Positions 45,495 through 57,126 of a stretch of 64,000 bases of DNA are shown here, piece by piece (position 1 is the stretch's first letter; each line of letters opens with the position of its first letter). The stretch spans positions 1-64,000 of the forward strand of contig VCMS01000042.1 in assembly GCA_022539475.1 (NCBI GenBank), given 5' to 3'. Both the position numbers and the translations under genes were made by a program. Source of the DNA: Gracilaria domingensis. Lineage: Eukaryota; Rhodophyta; Florideophyceae; Gracilariales; Gracilariaceae. The notes beneath the pieces were generated by a model. That model searched no databases. It was not told the DNA's origin and was given only the letters and a program-made list of their open reading frames with translations.

Positions 45495-45912
45495 CCCTAC
45501 AACAAAATTTGTCATTTTTGTGAGTGCAAATGGAGTGCATATTTCGGGGTGTTTAGCCTCCAAATGCACTCCAACTGAACGCCATCCGCGTTTCAATGTG
45601 ACACCCTTGGCAGATCATTATAATTTTTTAATAGTTCATTTCATTATTATGAGTGCGCGTGGAGCGCAAACTGACATCGTGGGGGGCGAAGTGCAGACAA
45701 TGTAGGCGCAGATGGAGTGCAACATGTATCGAGTGCACTCCAAGTGCGCTTCATGTGCTTAGCTAACGTCCTCCAAAGTGACAATGCGAAATTAAGCTGC
45801 AATCGCACATTGATCGCACTCAATGCGCCATCTGTTTGGAATCCATGTATCATCCATTAGTGCCATCCAACCTCACATTGCAATCCCCTTTTTCCAAAAA
45901 TTTCTCATAGGG
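45495..45912. mobile_element. 418-bp CCCTA small TIR element inside Gypsy-4
   Basis: Left end CCCTACAACAAAATTTG, right end the inverted CCCTATGAGAAATTTTTGG; target duplication ACC (45492-45494 and 45913-45915). A diverged relative of the 393-bp family by its ends and the 3-bp duplication. The interior contains several GAGTGCA / TGCACTC words in both directions. Confidence 0.75.
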
Positions 45913-46146
45913 ACCGCCTGGTTTTTCCTTTCTCCTTCGATGTTTTGCCAGTTGGTACGGGATCCTTTCGGGCACTTGACCGAGCGGTATCGCCTAGCCC
46001 CTGAGCATGGTAGGCTAGTGCTTTGTAGTCGACCGTGCGGTTGGTGGCTAGGTAGTTGTGAAGCTGTGATCGGATGGATTTCGCCACGTTGTCGGCCTAC
46101 ATCGATTTCAACCTCTTGGTAGTAAAGACTTTTCCACAGCGGGAGG

Positions 46147-47568
46147 CTAGCGCCCATAGGGAGCGATCAAATTCCAGTTCGGTTTGTCCCGCGCGCTGGC
46201 GGTACGCAGCACCACTGCGTACGCCTCTTGAATTACCTCGTCGGTCGCATACGTTTCCAGTAGGTATTTGACCACCTGTGAGTATGTAGTGAACATTTCC
46301 GTTTGGTCTTCGTCCACCGCCAAAGTATTCCATTGGAGGCGGCTATGGAGTAAAGCTCCGGCCTGAACGTTTAGATAAAATTGAAACCAGCTCATGGCTG
46401 CAGCCTCTGAAAACTCGTTCTGGTCACACGCGATCTTGAACCTCCGAAGGGAGTCAATGATCGGGATAGGGACATCCCCGCTAAAGCGAGTCTCACCTAA
46501 TTGGAAACGAAGCTTCCTATGATGCTTCGTTATCTTCTGAGCTACCTGTTTGATATACTCAGCCTGTCTGTTCTCCAACCTATAGGTGCAGTAGTCAACT
46601 GCTTTGGTGAATAAATCATTCAGCGGTGTAAGCACCTCTAGGTCAGTCTCCTCGTCGAAAGTTGAGTCCGAATCATTATACCGTTTTGTTTTACCCTTGC
46701 GGGAGTTCTTCCCTCTCTTCAGGCGAGAGTCCTTCATCTTGCGTCTAGAACCTTTACGGTCGTCGTCTTCTGACCAATCCGAATCGGTGTCTGAGGACAA
46801 AGAATCCAAGTCCGACCGGCGACTCTTTCTCTCTCCCTTTTTGGTCTTCTTCTTCTTACAATTTGGTCTACATCGACGCTCGTCTGCTGAGCTGGACGAA
46901 TCTCCATCAAGGTCTCCACCACTTGGTCCTGACAGAGCTACACCAGTGGTTTGGGGGAGGTATACGTACCTCGGGCCCTCCACGCCAGAAGGCTCTGCCC
47001 GTTTCCCCATGCGGTCCATAAATCCTTCACCAATCGGTTGTGTAGGAAGGTTAGGATGGAGAATATCAAGTGGTTTCGTGGCCTCTACAGCGGGCCGGGG
47101 AGCATGCTTCATGAGGGCGGCCTGTGCCACCATCTCAGGTTGAAGCTTGGTTCCCTGCTGCTGTAAAGCCAGCATAACCAATCGGTCAATGTGTCATCTT
47201 ACCTCGTTCTTGAGGTATTGTAACACCACCACGCGTACCTTGTCGAGAACTTCCTGAGAGGCTCGATCAACTACCACTCGGGTGACCTCGTTCAGGTCCA
47301 GCCGCGGCCCGACTGGGACCTCCTTTTGGTTTACCACTGGGGTTGTTACAGGAGCGGGCTCCACCGTTGCGGAGCTTGCTCCTCCGTCTACATGGTCAGC
47401 CCGAGGAAGGATCGAGGGGCCCCCAGCCTCTCGGTCTCCCTTCTTCCCCATAGGTGGGCTTTCCTTCCGAATCAGGGCCTCCGGGTTATCCAACACCGGA
47501 TAGGACACTGAACCTCGTACGGTGTGGCCACTTGGTGGAGCGCTCGGCGCCCTTTTCGGGTGACGCAC
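46147..47568 (-). pseudogene. Gypsy-4 gag (fossil)
   Basis: A long gag region: an Arg/Lys/Asp/Ser-rich linker (CKKKKTKKGERKSRR followed by SDSDW-type acidic runs) and a helical capsid-like part with AAAMSWFQFYLNVQAG and a YLLETYATDEVI motif shared with Gypsy-5. Part of a broken element. Confidence 0.7.
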
Positions 47569-47715
47569 GCCCTGTTTCTCAATTTAGGTAACTGGTGTCG
47601 GAGCAAATTGCTTCGGTAACGGGAACCAAACCACTCCGGTATCTCCTGACTTCCTGATCCTCCATTTCCAAAACCACTTGGTAATCCACAGATTCTAGGT
47701 CTGAAGACCAAAATA

Positions 47716-48745
47716 TGTGGTATAACCGGTCGATGCGAACTGTGAGTGGGGAGCTCTGCGTGGCCTTGACCCGGCCGAGGGTTGTAATGCGTGACACCTA
47801 ATAACTCTGTGAGATAAAATGATGCCCAATGGATGTCCATCGGATGAAAAATTTGGACATCTATAGGACATCAGTTGGATATCTTTTGCGCATCCAGGAT
47901 ATCCGAATGATATGCCGTGGTACCCCGTTGGATGCGCCTAATTGATGCCCTTTACATGTCCTTCGGATGTACAGAAACTATTCCGAATATATTCATATGA
48001 TGCAAGAAGATATGTTCCATGGATGTCCGGAAATCCGCTGTGCATCACTTGGACATCACAAAATTGAATGCACATCTCTTCGTACATCATATGCGTATCA
48101 GGCGGTTATCATTTGGATATACTTCATGCATCATCTGAGCATCATTTACGTATATCACATGGACATCTTAAGGAGATCAAATGGACATCTTCAGGTTTCG
48201 TATTTCTAATATGGGTTATCTGAGAGATATCATCCGGACATCAATTCACCTCTCTGGGTAAATCGGCAGCACCCACCGTTGCCTATAGTGCACGGTGACT
48301 AAGTGGTATACCCCTGCACTGGTGTGTGGCAGGCTCGTATAACCCGTGAGGTCAGGACAACTAACAGAAGACGACTAGACTTACCAATTGGTGACTGTAG
48401 AACTAAACTGGAGTCGAATTAGTCTGGTTGGTGCTTGACTTTACCATCTGGTGTGGGAGAGTGGCGCCTCGGGGGTTTAGTACCCCCAAGCGCCTTTCCG
48501 GCTCTCACTGGCCTAGTGACACGTGGGCGGGCCACGGGGAGGTGCAGTTGTGGTGCGCCACTCCGGCCACATATCTGTATTGCCTAGTTAATATTAATTC
48601 TAAATTAATAAAAATAAACTAATTAGTCCTTGCCGTCCGTGTGCATACGCGTCTCACGTGGTACAGTAGACAACCGTGCTGAGAGACAGGTGAGGTAACC
48701 AGTTGGTTGAGTAGAGCTCCCACCGATCGGGCGTACTATACTACA
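47716..48745 (-). repeat. 5' LTR of Gypsy-4, containing a 454-bp insert
   Basis: Without the insert the LTR is about 573 bp and matches 25795-26363. Plus-strand ends are TGTGGTATAAC and ACTATACTACA, i.e. TG...CA on the minus strand. Both copies share the conserved stretch with AATCGGCAGCACCCACCG. Confidence 0.85.
47805..48258 (-). mobile_element. 454-bp GATGTCC-rich small element, copy B
   Basis: Inverted, about 90% identical copy of 27372-27825. Comparison with the uninterrupted LTR (25877-25896) shows a clean insertion with a 3-bp duplication TAA (47802-47804 and 48259-48261). TAA/TTA duplications with imperfect TIRs fit a Tourist-like (PIF/Harbinger) MITE. Confidence 0.85.
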
Positions 48746-50375
48746 GTTCGTTTGTTTTGGATAGTGGCAAAAAGATTATTGCTTGTGCTACGTGGGTATC
48801 ATGCCCGTGTAAAACTCAATTTCTTACCTCCGGAACAGGCAAATGCGATTTTGATCAGCCTCCAATAACATAAGTCTCAAGAAATAAGAACGTTTAAAAT
48901 TTGCGTCTTACTTGCCTTCAGGACCCAATGCCAGACGTAATGGCATCTTATGTCGGATACAAAAGCGATTTGCGAGCATTAGACGTCCTCCAGTGCATTT
49001 CGGATGCCTGTAGTAATACAGGAATCAGACATGTCATTCAAAGAGGTTTCAACGTTACTCGTAAGTACTTTATTACAAATGCACATACCTAACGTTCTTG
49101 ATTGGAATGCATTTGTTTGATGGTTACCTCAAAAGTGAACCACTATTACGAGGAGTGCTGTCTTTGTACATGAGGGCCACTATATGATCGGTATTGCGGA
49201 AATCGAACATGAAAACAGAAACTTACTCTCTGGTGAACGCCTTACGGCATGCCTTCCATAACCAGGGTCACTTAAGAAGCGTTGGAGCCAGAAAAACGAC
49301 GAGAAAAAACTAAAATAATTTGAAATTGCAGCGAAAAAGAAATTAGATCCTAGAAAAACAGCTTAAAACGTACTTCATTGGACTACATTTGCTATGTCGC
49401 GAAATATTTTGCGTGATAAACTTAATCGGAGCTTTAAGAAAGACATTGCGTTCGATGAAAGTAAGCAATGTTGAAGATCATGTTTATATGACTCTGTTGG
49501 TTGTTAGAAAATGAACAGATATTTGGTGCTAAAGAAATTACAGGGAACTGGTCGCTTTTTCTGTTTTTATTATCTCTTACCGATAACGTTTTAATTACGA
49601 TGTTTATATGTAGGATATCTTTGAGCACCCTCCGCTTTTGTAACTGTCAAAGAGGGTTCTTTTTTCTTATTATTTTTCGAAACTACTGCAGTTCGATGCC
49701 CAAGTTGAAGAACATAGTTTCTGCCGTCTCCTCTTTTCTGCCGTCTCCTCCTTTCGAGGAGACCAGCACCAAGATTGGCTGAGCTTGGTGAACAGAGCTG
49801 TGTTACATACCTGGTGCGGTTTTCCGAAACAGATGGAATAAACCACATTAGGGCACTGTACGTTAACACCCATGCTTTCGTAGAGTGAAGCTTTCAATTC
49901 AACTCTTGTTTCCTTCATTCAATTACAAATCAAGTAAGGGCCATTATATAACTTTGTTAATTTGTGAAACGGAAACGGTCAATCAAGTTTTGTGCAATAG
50001 CCATTGCACACGCTGGCGCCAAAACGTTTCCCTATCCGTTTCCGAAGACGGTCGGATTCGTTTCGCCTTCAAGGAAAGAAACAGGGCTAGGGATTTCATT
50101 TACGATAGAAATGCAATCACTTTTCAGGCTTGCATCCAGCTTACAAGTTCACGGGCTTGACCGTTTCTCATGTCGTTCACTACCGACAATCACCGACTCA
50201 ATCGCTGTGAAACGTTCAAAACGTACTCAGTAATAACCGAAGCAACTACCCCGCACTCCGAGATTTTCCCATATGCTTCAGTACTTCATCACCCGCCAAG
50301 CACTCTGAACGAAGCCGTCCATACTCCACAGCAAAAAAAGGTGAACAAGAGTACTGCAAAAGTGCTTTGTAAATA
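48746..50375. other. mostly unassigned; one exon-like segment
   Basis: AT-rich. At about 48925-49060 a 45-residue coding-like segment (DPMPDVMASYVGYKSDLRAL at its start) is flanked by an acceptor-like CTTCAG and a donor-like ACTC/GTAAGT, but no partner exons are evident. Short open stretches at 49501-49782 and 49885-50376 show no domain; the latter abuts the repeat-family gene and could be its 5' region. Confidence 0.3.
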
Positions 50376-51533
50376 ATGAAAGTGGTGGGAGCTCAAAACG
50401 CAAAGCGAGCGACGAAACTTAAACTCATGGCTACAACAATGGTCCAGCGTTGCCTTGCATATGACGAGCTCGAAAGGGCAGTTAAGGATCTATCTGACAA
50501 TTCTGAGCTAAATTCCGACTTTCGGAACAAACTGTCCACTACAACAGTCCGAATTGATAGCAACAGTGATGACGAGAAACTTTGCATTTATGTTCGCGGA
50601 GATGTTCCAGTAATAGAATACGGAATGGTTCGCATTGGATGGCCGCCAACTACAGCACCTCATTAAACTGCCCAACGTGGTGATACTAGAACACCTAATT
50701 TTGAAGCATCCGAGTATTGTAGACTTCTGCATGTACTCGCGGACCCACGTATGACCACTACTAGACAAAAACTCATGGAGTGCATGAACAGAACGGAATT
50801 GGACGAACAACATGAAGATCCTTGGTGTGAAAGAATTGCTCCCTTGTTCAATGGTACTCTGTTCACGCCTACTGCAAATACTGTTCTTTCTGGCGGTGTT
50901 TCACTGAGCGGTATTTGCGAAATTGACCGATCACAGCGACCGTATTATCGAGAGAGAGGTGTATTGAATCGCAAATTTGCGGTGTTCAAGAGTCAGTACG
51001 GAATATGTTTGGCGCGGTACGAGGGTACTAGTCAGGGAGATCCTGATGCCTTTCTTTTTTATGCGAATGATATGACGTACATTATGTATGCCTTTTGTTT
51101 TCTTAAGCTGACTCCTATTCTGCAACCACTTGCTACAAGAGCTTTAGAAGCAGATACTCAGCGGGGAGAAGAGGTTGGTACTGGATTCTCGCCATATGGA
51201 TATGGCGGTAATACAGTTAGTCGTAGTCACCACTCATCGCGCGGTAATACTTGTGACGTTAACATAGTTCCTATGGATGGACTGTTGTCGGCTTTATCAG
51301 GAAAGCAGAACGCGAGTACAGAGGAAGATGATGAACTAAAAAGGCGCATATTACAGCTTGAAATGTTTGAAGCTCATGCTCGCCACACAACGTCAGCGCT
51401 GGAAGCAATTGGAAAAGCTATGAGTATGATGGATCAAGCAACAACTGAAGAAGACAAAGCGTTCTTTAAACGTGTTCTCGATAAGGTAAAGGCTAATCTT
51501 GATTGTGGCGCAGCGATGCAGGCTGGATCGTAA
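50376..51533 (+). CDS. repeat-family protein, better copy
   Basis: Open frame 50376-50663, one TAA at 50664-50666, then the same frame stays open to TAA 51531-51533, about 385 codons in all. After the stop it reads TAQRGDTRT, then YCRLLHVLADPRMTTTR, ELDEQHEDPW, IAPLFNG, DRSQRPYYRERGVLN, FKSQYGICLARYEG and SQGDPDAFLFYAND. This wording resembles a multicopy family I have seen in protist genomes whose function I cannot name; a SANT/Myb-like DNA-binding role is a guess. The C-terminus (from about 51285) is a charged helical segment, LQLEMFEAHARHT to DKVKANLDCGAAMQAGS. The partial copy at 990-6080 matches the last 125 residues. The single stop may make this a recent pseudogene, or translation starts at the ATG 50751 (260 aa). 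Confidence 0.5.
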
Positions 51534-51916
51534 GCATCTGTATGAGGCCTTGAGACTTTGTCAAACCGGCCTCGATTTCAATACGAACTTCTCTTCGCTC
51601 GCCGTGTACGTTGGCGATCTGAAGTTGGCCTTGCTGCATCCAGTCGCCCCTGATTAATTGGCATCGTGGGTTTGCTGCATAATTAATTATGAATATGGTT
51701 CAAGGGTTCCCAATTACTACACAGGTGGATTCTAAGTTACAGCCTACTGGGAAAAGTAACACCATTTGGGGGTTCTCAAGCAAGACGTATTGTTGCAGTC
51801 TTCTCCACCCCATACGACAACACAATTGGTCTCACTTCGGCCTCCTTCGAAAGCTCTTGTGTCCACCACCAGGCAGCCGTCTATCGCATCGATGAGATAT
51901 ACCCGCACACCAAGAG

Positions 51917-52440
51917 TTTGTCATATCATCCATCAAGATATACATCGCGCTCTTTATCCGGTCGCTACCAACGGCAGGAGAAACCGTGCTCGCGCAATCC
52001 AAGACCATCACGCTGGGCGAAAAGCGCACCAACGCCGCCGTGGCCGCCACAAAGTCGGAATACGGGCTCTCTGTGCATCTGCTGTCCGCGATTGGACCGG
52101 ATGACACCTCGTTATTGAACACGTCGTGGCAGTATAACGTGGATGTCTCGCAGGTGCAGCTGATAGAAGACGCCAGCACGGGCACTGCCGTCATTCTGCT
52201 CGACGCGCATAGCGGCGAGAATCGAATCGTTGTATCACCCGGTTCGAACAGCCTAGTGAGCGCGGCCATGCGTGAACGCGTCTACGAATAGCTGCCGACG
52301 GCGGTGGTTGTTTTTCACCTGGAGATATTGCACGACGTAGTTCAGCAGGTGGCGGTGCCCGCGTTCCTCAACGACAGCCTGGTGGTGTTCAATCCCGGTG
52401 CCGTGCCTGCATCCAGATCTATCCTGTTCGATCGCACCGT
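51917..52440 (+). pseudogene. ribokinase-like (PfkB family) fragment
   Basis: One frame shows ribokinase wording in order: FVISSIKIYIALFIRSLPTAG and ETVL (usual V-V-G-S-I-N-x-D ... L-P-x-x-G-E-T-V), GEKRTNAAVAA (usual GGKGANQAVAA), VSQVQLIEDASTGTAVILLD, SGENRIVVSPGSN, then FHLEI and VVFNPGAVPAS. Within GGKGAN two Gly and the Ala are changed. An in-frame TAG at 52289-52291 follows VYE, and the frame resumes with LPTAVVVFHLE. The ATP-binding half with the catalytic Asp (G-A-G-D) is missing; similarity fades at about 52440. Ribokinase phosphorylates ribose in the cytosol or plastid. This is a truncated host gene copy, possibly carried here by an element. Confidence 0.7.
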
Positions 52441-53640
52441 CTCAGTCGTGACGCACCCGCACGTGATCATCATGACCGAAATCGATGTAGAGCAATCGCG
52501 ATTTCGCGTTTGTGACGTGTTCCGTCTCATAACACCCCGGCTTTCCGAGTTGGCTCTGCAGCAAGGTTATGAATTTTGGTGGCATTCTGACACCATATAG
52601 CATGGTGGCACCCGATGGGGTTGATCGAATGGTAACTGGTTTTGGCAGTGGATCGCGTGTACGCGTGTATGGATTGCCTCTGTTACAGAGAAAATTGGAT
52701 TGGTTCTTAGAATTAGTGGCCGCCAAGGCGGGTCTGCAGAAGTGCAACACGTATGTGGCTCTGTCGTATTTGGCACTACTTAGTTTAATTATTTAGTTTA
52801 ATTTGTGGAGACCTACCTAGGTGATGGCGACCTCGCCGTCACCACCACAAAGTAAACTCAACCTTGTCCGCTGCTCTGACTTGAGCGCCTGCGCGTAGTG
52901 CACAACTTCGCGAGGAGGGTCACCGCGTACGGTTTCGCATATTTCATCCCCAAGGCATCACTAAGGTACCCTGATCTAACACTATGTTTGTCTTCGGACT
53001 TTGTTCGCACATTTACTTGCAGGTGTCTGCTACTCTGGTGTTCAGAAATTGTATTGACTCTGTATAGAGGTCTGCCGCGTGGGCTCAATACATCGTCACC
53101 ATCGGCCCGGGTCTGTTGCCGCTTGTCGCACGACCCCGCTCTCGGGTTTGCCTCTTTTCCCTTTCTTTCTTTCTCCCTTTTTCCCATCCTTTTCCCTATT
53201 TTTTCCCTCTTTTTTGAGACACCCCGTAGACCTGGGTTCCTCCCCTTCCGCCTCCGATCAGAGGTCTATGACTCTCGGAATTTTGCTTACAGATCCTCTC
53301 TTGGCGATTCCCGCAGTCATCTTCGCGGTATTTCCGAAGTAAGGGCGGTTTTACACCCGCGTTATCCCTATACGGAGGGCTCTTTTGCTGATTTTACCTC
53401 CGAAGGGAGCAAGGATTCGAGCACCTTGAGTGTCAGTTCTCCCAAGTGAGATTTGAACTGCAAGTGGTCTCCCGACCTAGAAGGGATTTGTTGTTGAAGT
53501 GATACCGATTTGGAAGTTTTCCGACTTGGAATTGTGGAGTTGAAACCTTGGTGGGTTGATCCTTCAACAAGAGATTTGGTTGTTTGGAACACTGGTCTAC
53601 AGTTGTTCCGTGTTCATTGTTTGCTTTCCGCTTTTGGAAA
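52441..53640. other. unassigned; probable 5' region or LTR of Gypsy-5
   Basis: No gene recognised. A pyrimidine-rich run (about 53155-53215) and the stretch 52800-53500 lie where the 5' LTR and leader of Gypsy-5 should be, but the matching 3' LTR is beyond the window, so no LTR ends can be set. Confidence 0.35.
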
Positions 53641-53817
53641 CTATCGAAATCGATTATATCGGTTACGATGTCATCCCGTGATCGTGAATCTCGGACCACT
53701 ACCAATCGCCCCGCGAGAGCTTAATCTGCAGTACCGCCTGCTGCGCCGCGATCCAGGCTGCCAGTCCCTGGAGATCTCGTACTAGTTGAACCGGTTCCGG
53801 TAACCCGAATAGCATCC

Positions 53818-55731
53818 TTGGTTGCGTCTGTGCGATTGGCGATCGCTGCTACTGGGGAAGCTCCACCTGTTGTAGAAACGCCGTCTGCAGCTCAGCCAGC
53901 TGGCACTGGCTCACCCGAATTTAACCTCTTGGCGGCGCAACTCAGAGTGAATCAACTCGCTCAGAGTTCCCTTTTTGAGGATGTCCAGGCCCTTCGTAGG
54001 AAGGTGGATGAGGCCCAGCTTAGGAACGTCTCAGAAGACATACGTCTTCTGTGACGTGACGTGAATTCCATTCTGGAAATTCTGGGTTCCCCAGCAACGT
54101 TTTTCGAAACGTATCGCTCTTTCATAGAGAAGTTTCGTGAAGAAATGAACCGTTTCCGTGTCCGGTTGAATTCCCTTGAGAAAATCATCCGTATGGATAC
54201 CGCGGTTAACGCAAAAGATGAAGAAGATGAAGGCTCGAAGAATTCGACACACCGTTCGCCGGTTAAGGGACACAGAAGGTCCAAGAAGGAAGTCCGTTAC
54301 AATTCGGATTCGTCGAGTATCGACTCAAGCATTGGCTCTATGAAGTGGTCGTCCGACTCGTCTGACAGCGAGGACGATGGTCGTCGACACCGCACGCGGT
54401 CACGTGCTACAAAGTCGAGAGCGACACAAGCCACTCAAGGGGGCTATTCGCACCGGTGAGAAAGGTAGGCGCCATCTTGACCTAAAAGAGTTGAAACCAA
54501 CGAATCCTTTATACAGGAAGCTGCTTTCCTGTCGGTGTTACCGATTGGACAATTCGTTGTCTGACCGCGGTTCGCGAAGCACCGGTAAGGTGAGAGACTA
54601 CACCAAGCGATTATACATCGTCATGCAAACGAAATTCGATGGCGAAGACCCAATCGTGGTGTTAGACTTTCGTGCCCGGTTCGTACGCGAAGCCGATATA
54701 CTCGGGATGAGTGAAGCTCAAGCGTATCTCGCTTTACCGTACTTCTTATCCTGTAGGGTGGAGGATCAATTTAATTCTGTTCGAGGTTCCTCGAGAGCCT
54801 CCGAAACTGGATTTACTTGTTGGCAAGAAGCGATACAGTACCTTCTCAGGTCGTACGCAACTGCCAACGCGATCCAAAACGCGATCCTCGCTCCCCGGAA
54901 GACCAAGCAGAAGCCTGGTGAAACCGAAACGGTATATTCAACTCATTTGAATAAAGCGATTCATCGCTGTGGAAATGTGTACTCTGCTCAAAAGAGAGAT
55001 GCACGATGTTCGTGGATGGACTTGACCCCGCGATACGGGCTTTGGTGGCACGTCACCGTGAAGAAAAACGTCGAATCACTTACCTGGAGCTCGTCCAGTA
55101 TGCCCAGGCAGAGGATGACACGCTTCGTGCCCGACAAGAACCGAGGCGCCGGTCTAGGGCGTTGTTCGCCGAAGGGTGAGTTCCATCTTCATCCATGCTG
55201 AATGGAAACTCCGTGAAGCCCGATATAGATCATGTACACTTCTTGGGAAGCAATCCGGACTCATTCGGAACGTCAGAGTTACCGTCATTATCGGTTGATA
55301 CACCTGAGGGTGACCCTGCTCTGTATGCAGGAAGAGCTCGCGTACCCGCGGCACCGCTTGCTCATGCGTCCAGCAGTTCTCGTTTTTCCCGCCCTGGTTG
55401 GGTACTTACCGATCCACAGCGTCGTGACGATGGTTTTCGGTTACCCGAGAAGTCGACGTCGACCATCTGTCATTTCTGTTACGGACACGGTCACATATCA
55501 CCCGCGTGTATGTTGTTCGATCTAGAGATGTCGAGTATCCTCGTGCAGTACGAGACACCAGCTGAGAAATCTCGTGTTCCGAGTGCCTCATATGACGCCA
55601 TGAAGGCCTTTCTAGGCGCCCCTGATACAGGGAAAGACAAGAAGACCGAAGAAACTCGGAACCCTGGGGAACAGGTTGAAGCACGCGCACCCGCACGAGA
55701 GGGGGATACCTGGAACCAGGAACGGAGATAA
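53818..55731 (+). pseudogene. Gypsy-5 gag (fossil)
   Basis: Gag-like helical region with YLLRSYATANAIQNA, shared with Gypsy-4, preceded by an acidic/basic Ser-rich stretch and followed by a CHFCYGHGHISPACM zinc-knuckle-type motif (C-x2-C-x4-H-x4-C) near 55470. Part of a broken element. Confidence 0.7.
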
Positions 55732-55989
55732 TTTGCCGAATCTGGCTACTTCCGTTTCGAAAAACTAAGTTTGGGAGTCTCACCTACGGAAGGGGCGTCT
55801 TCTGAGTCGAAGTTGAAGACGCCCGAGCCGCCGAAGCTTCGCTCCTCATTCCGAATCCTGACAAGGAGAGAGACTGCAGACGCAGACTCTAAACAGCTCG
55901 CTGTTTTGCGTCGTCCATGGATACGTTCCTGTAATCTCCGTATCCTGGATAGAGTCTTGGTTATGGCCAAGAGGAATTATAAGGATTAC

Positions 55990-56636
55990 GCCAACCTCGG
56001 CCTTTCCAACCAGTTTATGGTTCGACAACTGTCTGTCCTGGACACAGGTGCCGCTCGTAACTTAATAATTCGGCGATTTTACCCCCGTCACTTCGGGCTC
56101 TCGTTCGATCCAGTCCTTCCCTGAATATTCCAAACGGGAACAATAACCCGTTGAGAACGGTTGGTTACATTCCCCTCGTCGTTAGGTTAGGCAGTTACGT
56201 CGTTCAGCTGGACTTCATTGTATGCGACTCAGTCGCAGCACCGGTTATCCTCGGCTGTGATTTCTGCCACCGCTTAGTCGAAGCGATACGCCCTCGAGCG
56301 AAAACTGTTGAAATGGTGGATGTTTCTACTACCCCGATTGTTCGGAAACCGCTCAAGCCGGCAACCCAGAAGTGGGTACCAATATCTGCCGCTGAGGAAG
56401 TAACGAACATGGACCCCGTTTCGACGAATCTTCGCGTTGCGAAATCCGTTGCAATTCCATCGGAATCCCAGTGCTGGATCTCTTGTGTATCCGAACAACA
56501 CAGAGTGCACGTGGTCCAACCGTACAAGTCGTTGTACAACCAACGTCAACTTACAGTTGCCAACTGTGTCGTTTCTATCGAACCCGATGCCCCTTTTAAG
56601 GTACTTGTCGCCAACTTTGGCAAAACCACACAGTGA
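55990..56636 (+). pseudogene. Gypsy-5 retropepsin region (fossil)
   Basis: SVLDTGAARNLI is the aspartic protease active site; APVILGCDFCHRLVEAI is the conserved end of the domain. Part of a broken element. Confidence 0.75.
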
Positions 56637-56903
56637 TTAGTCAAAAAACAGGTAGTGGGCTCAGTTCTGCATCACCCTAAAGCTCTCTTGGCGACACGGA
56701 TTTCGATATCCAATGTTCTCGGCGTCCTAGACCCTAAGAAGGGGGAGGAGCTTTCCGGAAATTCGGAAGAAGTCGATTCTATAACCGCAAGCAATGGCGA
56801 TCATTCGGGTCTCGAACGTCCGTTAACCACGGTTAAGAAGGCACTACTGCCGTGATGCGAGCAGACAGATCCTGTCCAGGAGTTAGAGAAGTTGAACTTG
56901 CGC

Positions 56904-57125
56904 TGTAATGAAACGTATAGGTAACCTCAATGTTAGCGCTAACGTTATAGCATGAATTCGAGACGTTAGCGTCTCTTTATCCATACGGACCGTTTAGTGT
57001 CAACGTTTGCTTTATTGTAGTTTTGTTCTGCTACATAAACAATCGTAGCAGAGAATCTGGCAGAATCCAGCCAGATCCACGCTAAGATACTGCCGACGTT
57101 TTCGATCTCACCCTATCGTATTACA
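56904..57125 (+). repeat. 5' LTR of Gypsy-6
   Basis: 222 bp, TGTAATGAAACG ... ATCGTATTACA, matching 61500-61721. It is followed by TTTGGTAGCATTTTCG, where a tRNA primer-binding site of the TGGTAGCA type would lie. Confidence 0.92.
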
Positions 57126-57126
57126 T

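Larger units (their letters stand above)
42075..48745 (-). mobile_element. Gypsy-4, LTR retrotransposon on the minus strand, broken
   Basis: Ty3/Gypsy element read right to left: 5' LTR (48745-47716), gag N-terminal part (47568-47194), main gag (47181-46147) with a basic Ser-rich region and capsid-like helices, zinc-knuckle area (about 45596-45067), retropepsin (45004-44231), reverse transcriptase (about 43940-42840) and connection plus RNase H (42839-42075). Integrase and the second LTR are not seen at the left. It carries three small non-autonomous elements (43362-43754, 45495-45912, and 47805-48258 inside its LTR) and several breaks. Its gag (KYLLETYATDEVIQEA) is related to that of Gypsy-5 (QYLLRSYATANAIQNA). 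Confidence 0.85.

Noticed and set aside
46604-47143. Plus-strand 179-codon open frame
   Set aside because: It is the antisense of the Gypsy-4 gag on the minus strand and reads as Ser/Arg/Phe-rich shadow sequence.
42075-48745. Gypsy-4 and the isolated LTR at 25795 as the two ends of one element
   Set aside because: Host-type genes, a DNA transposase and unrelated repeats lie between them, and the element's left portion ends near 42075.
35276-52291. Reassigned stop codons (TAA and TAG read as Gln)
   Set aside because: Several host-type frames contain in-frame TAA or TAG and the long frame ends in TGA. But the first 869 codons of that frame, rich in Gln, use only CAA and CAG, the transposase frame has none, and the intact HAD gene ends in TAG. 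A reassigned code would show TAA/TAG throughout.
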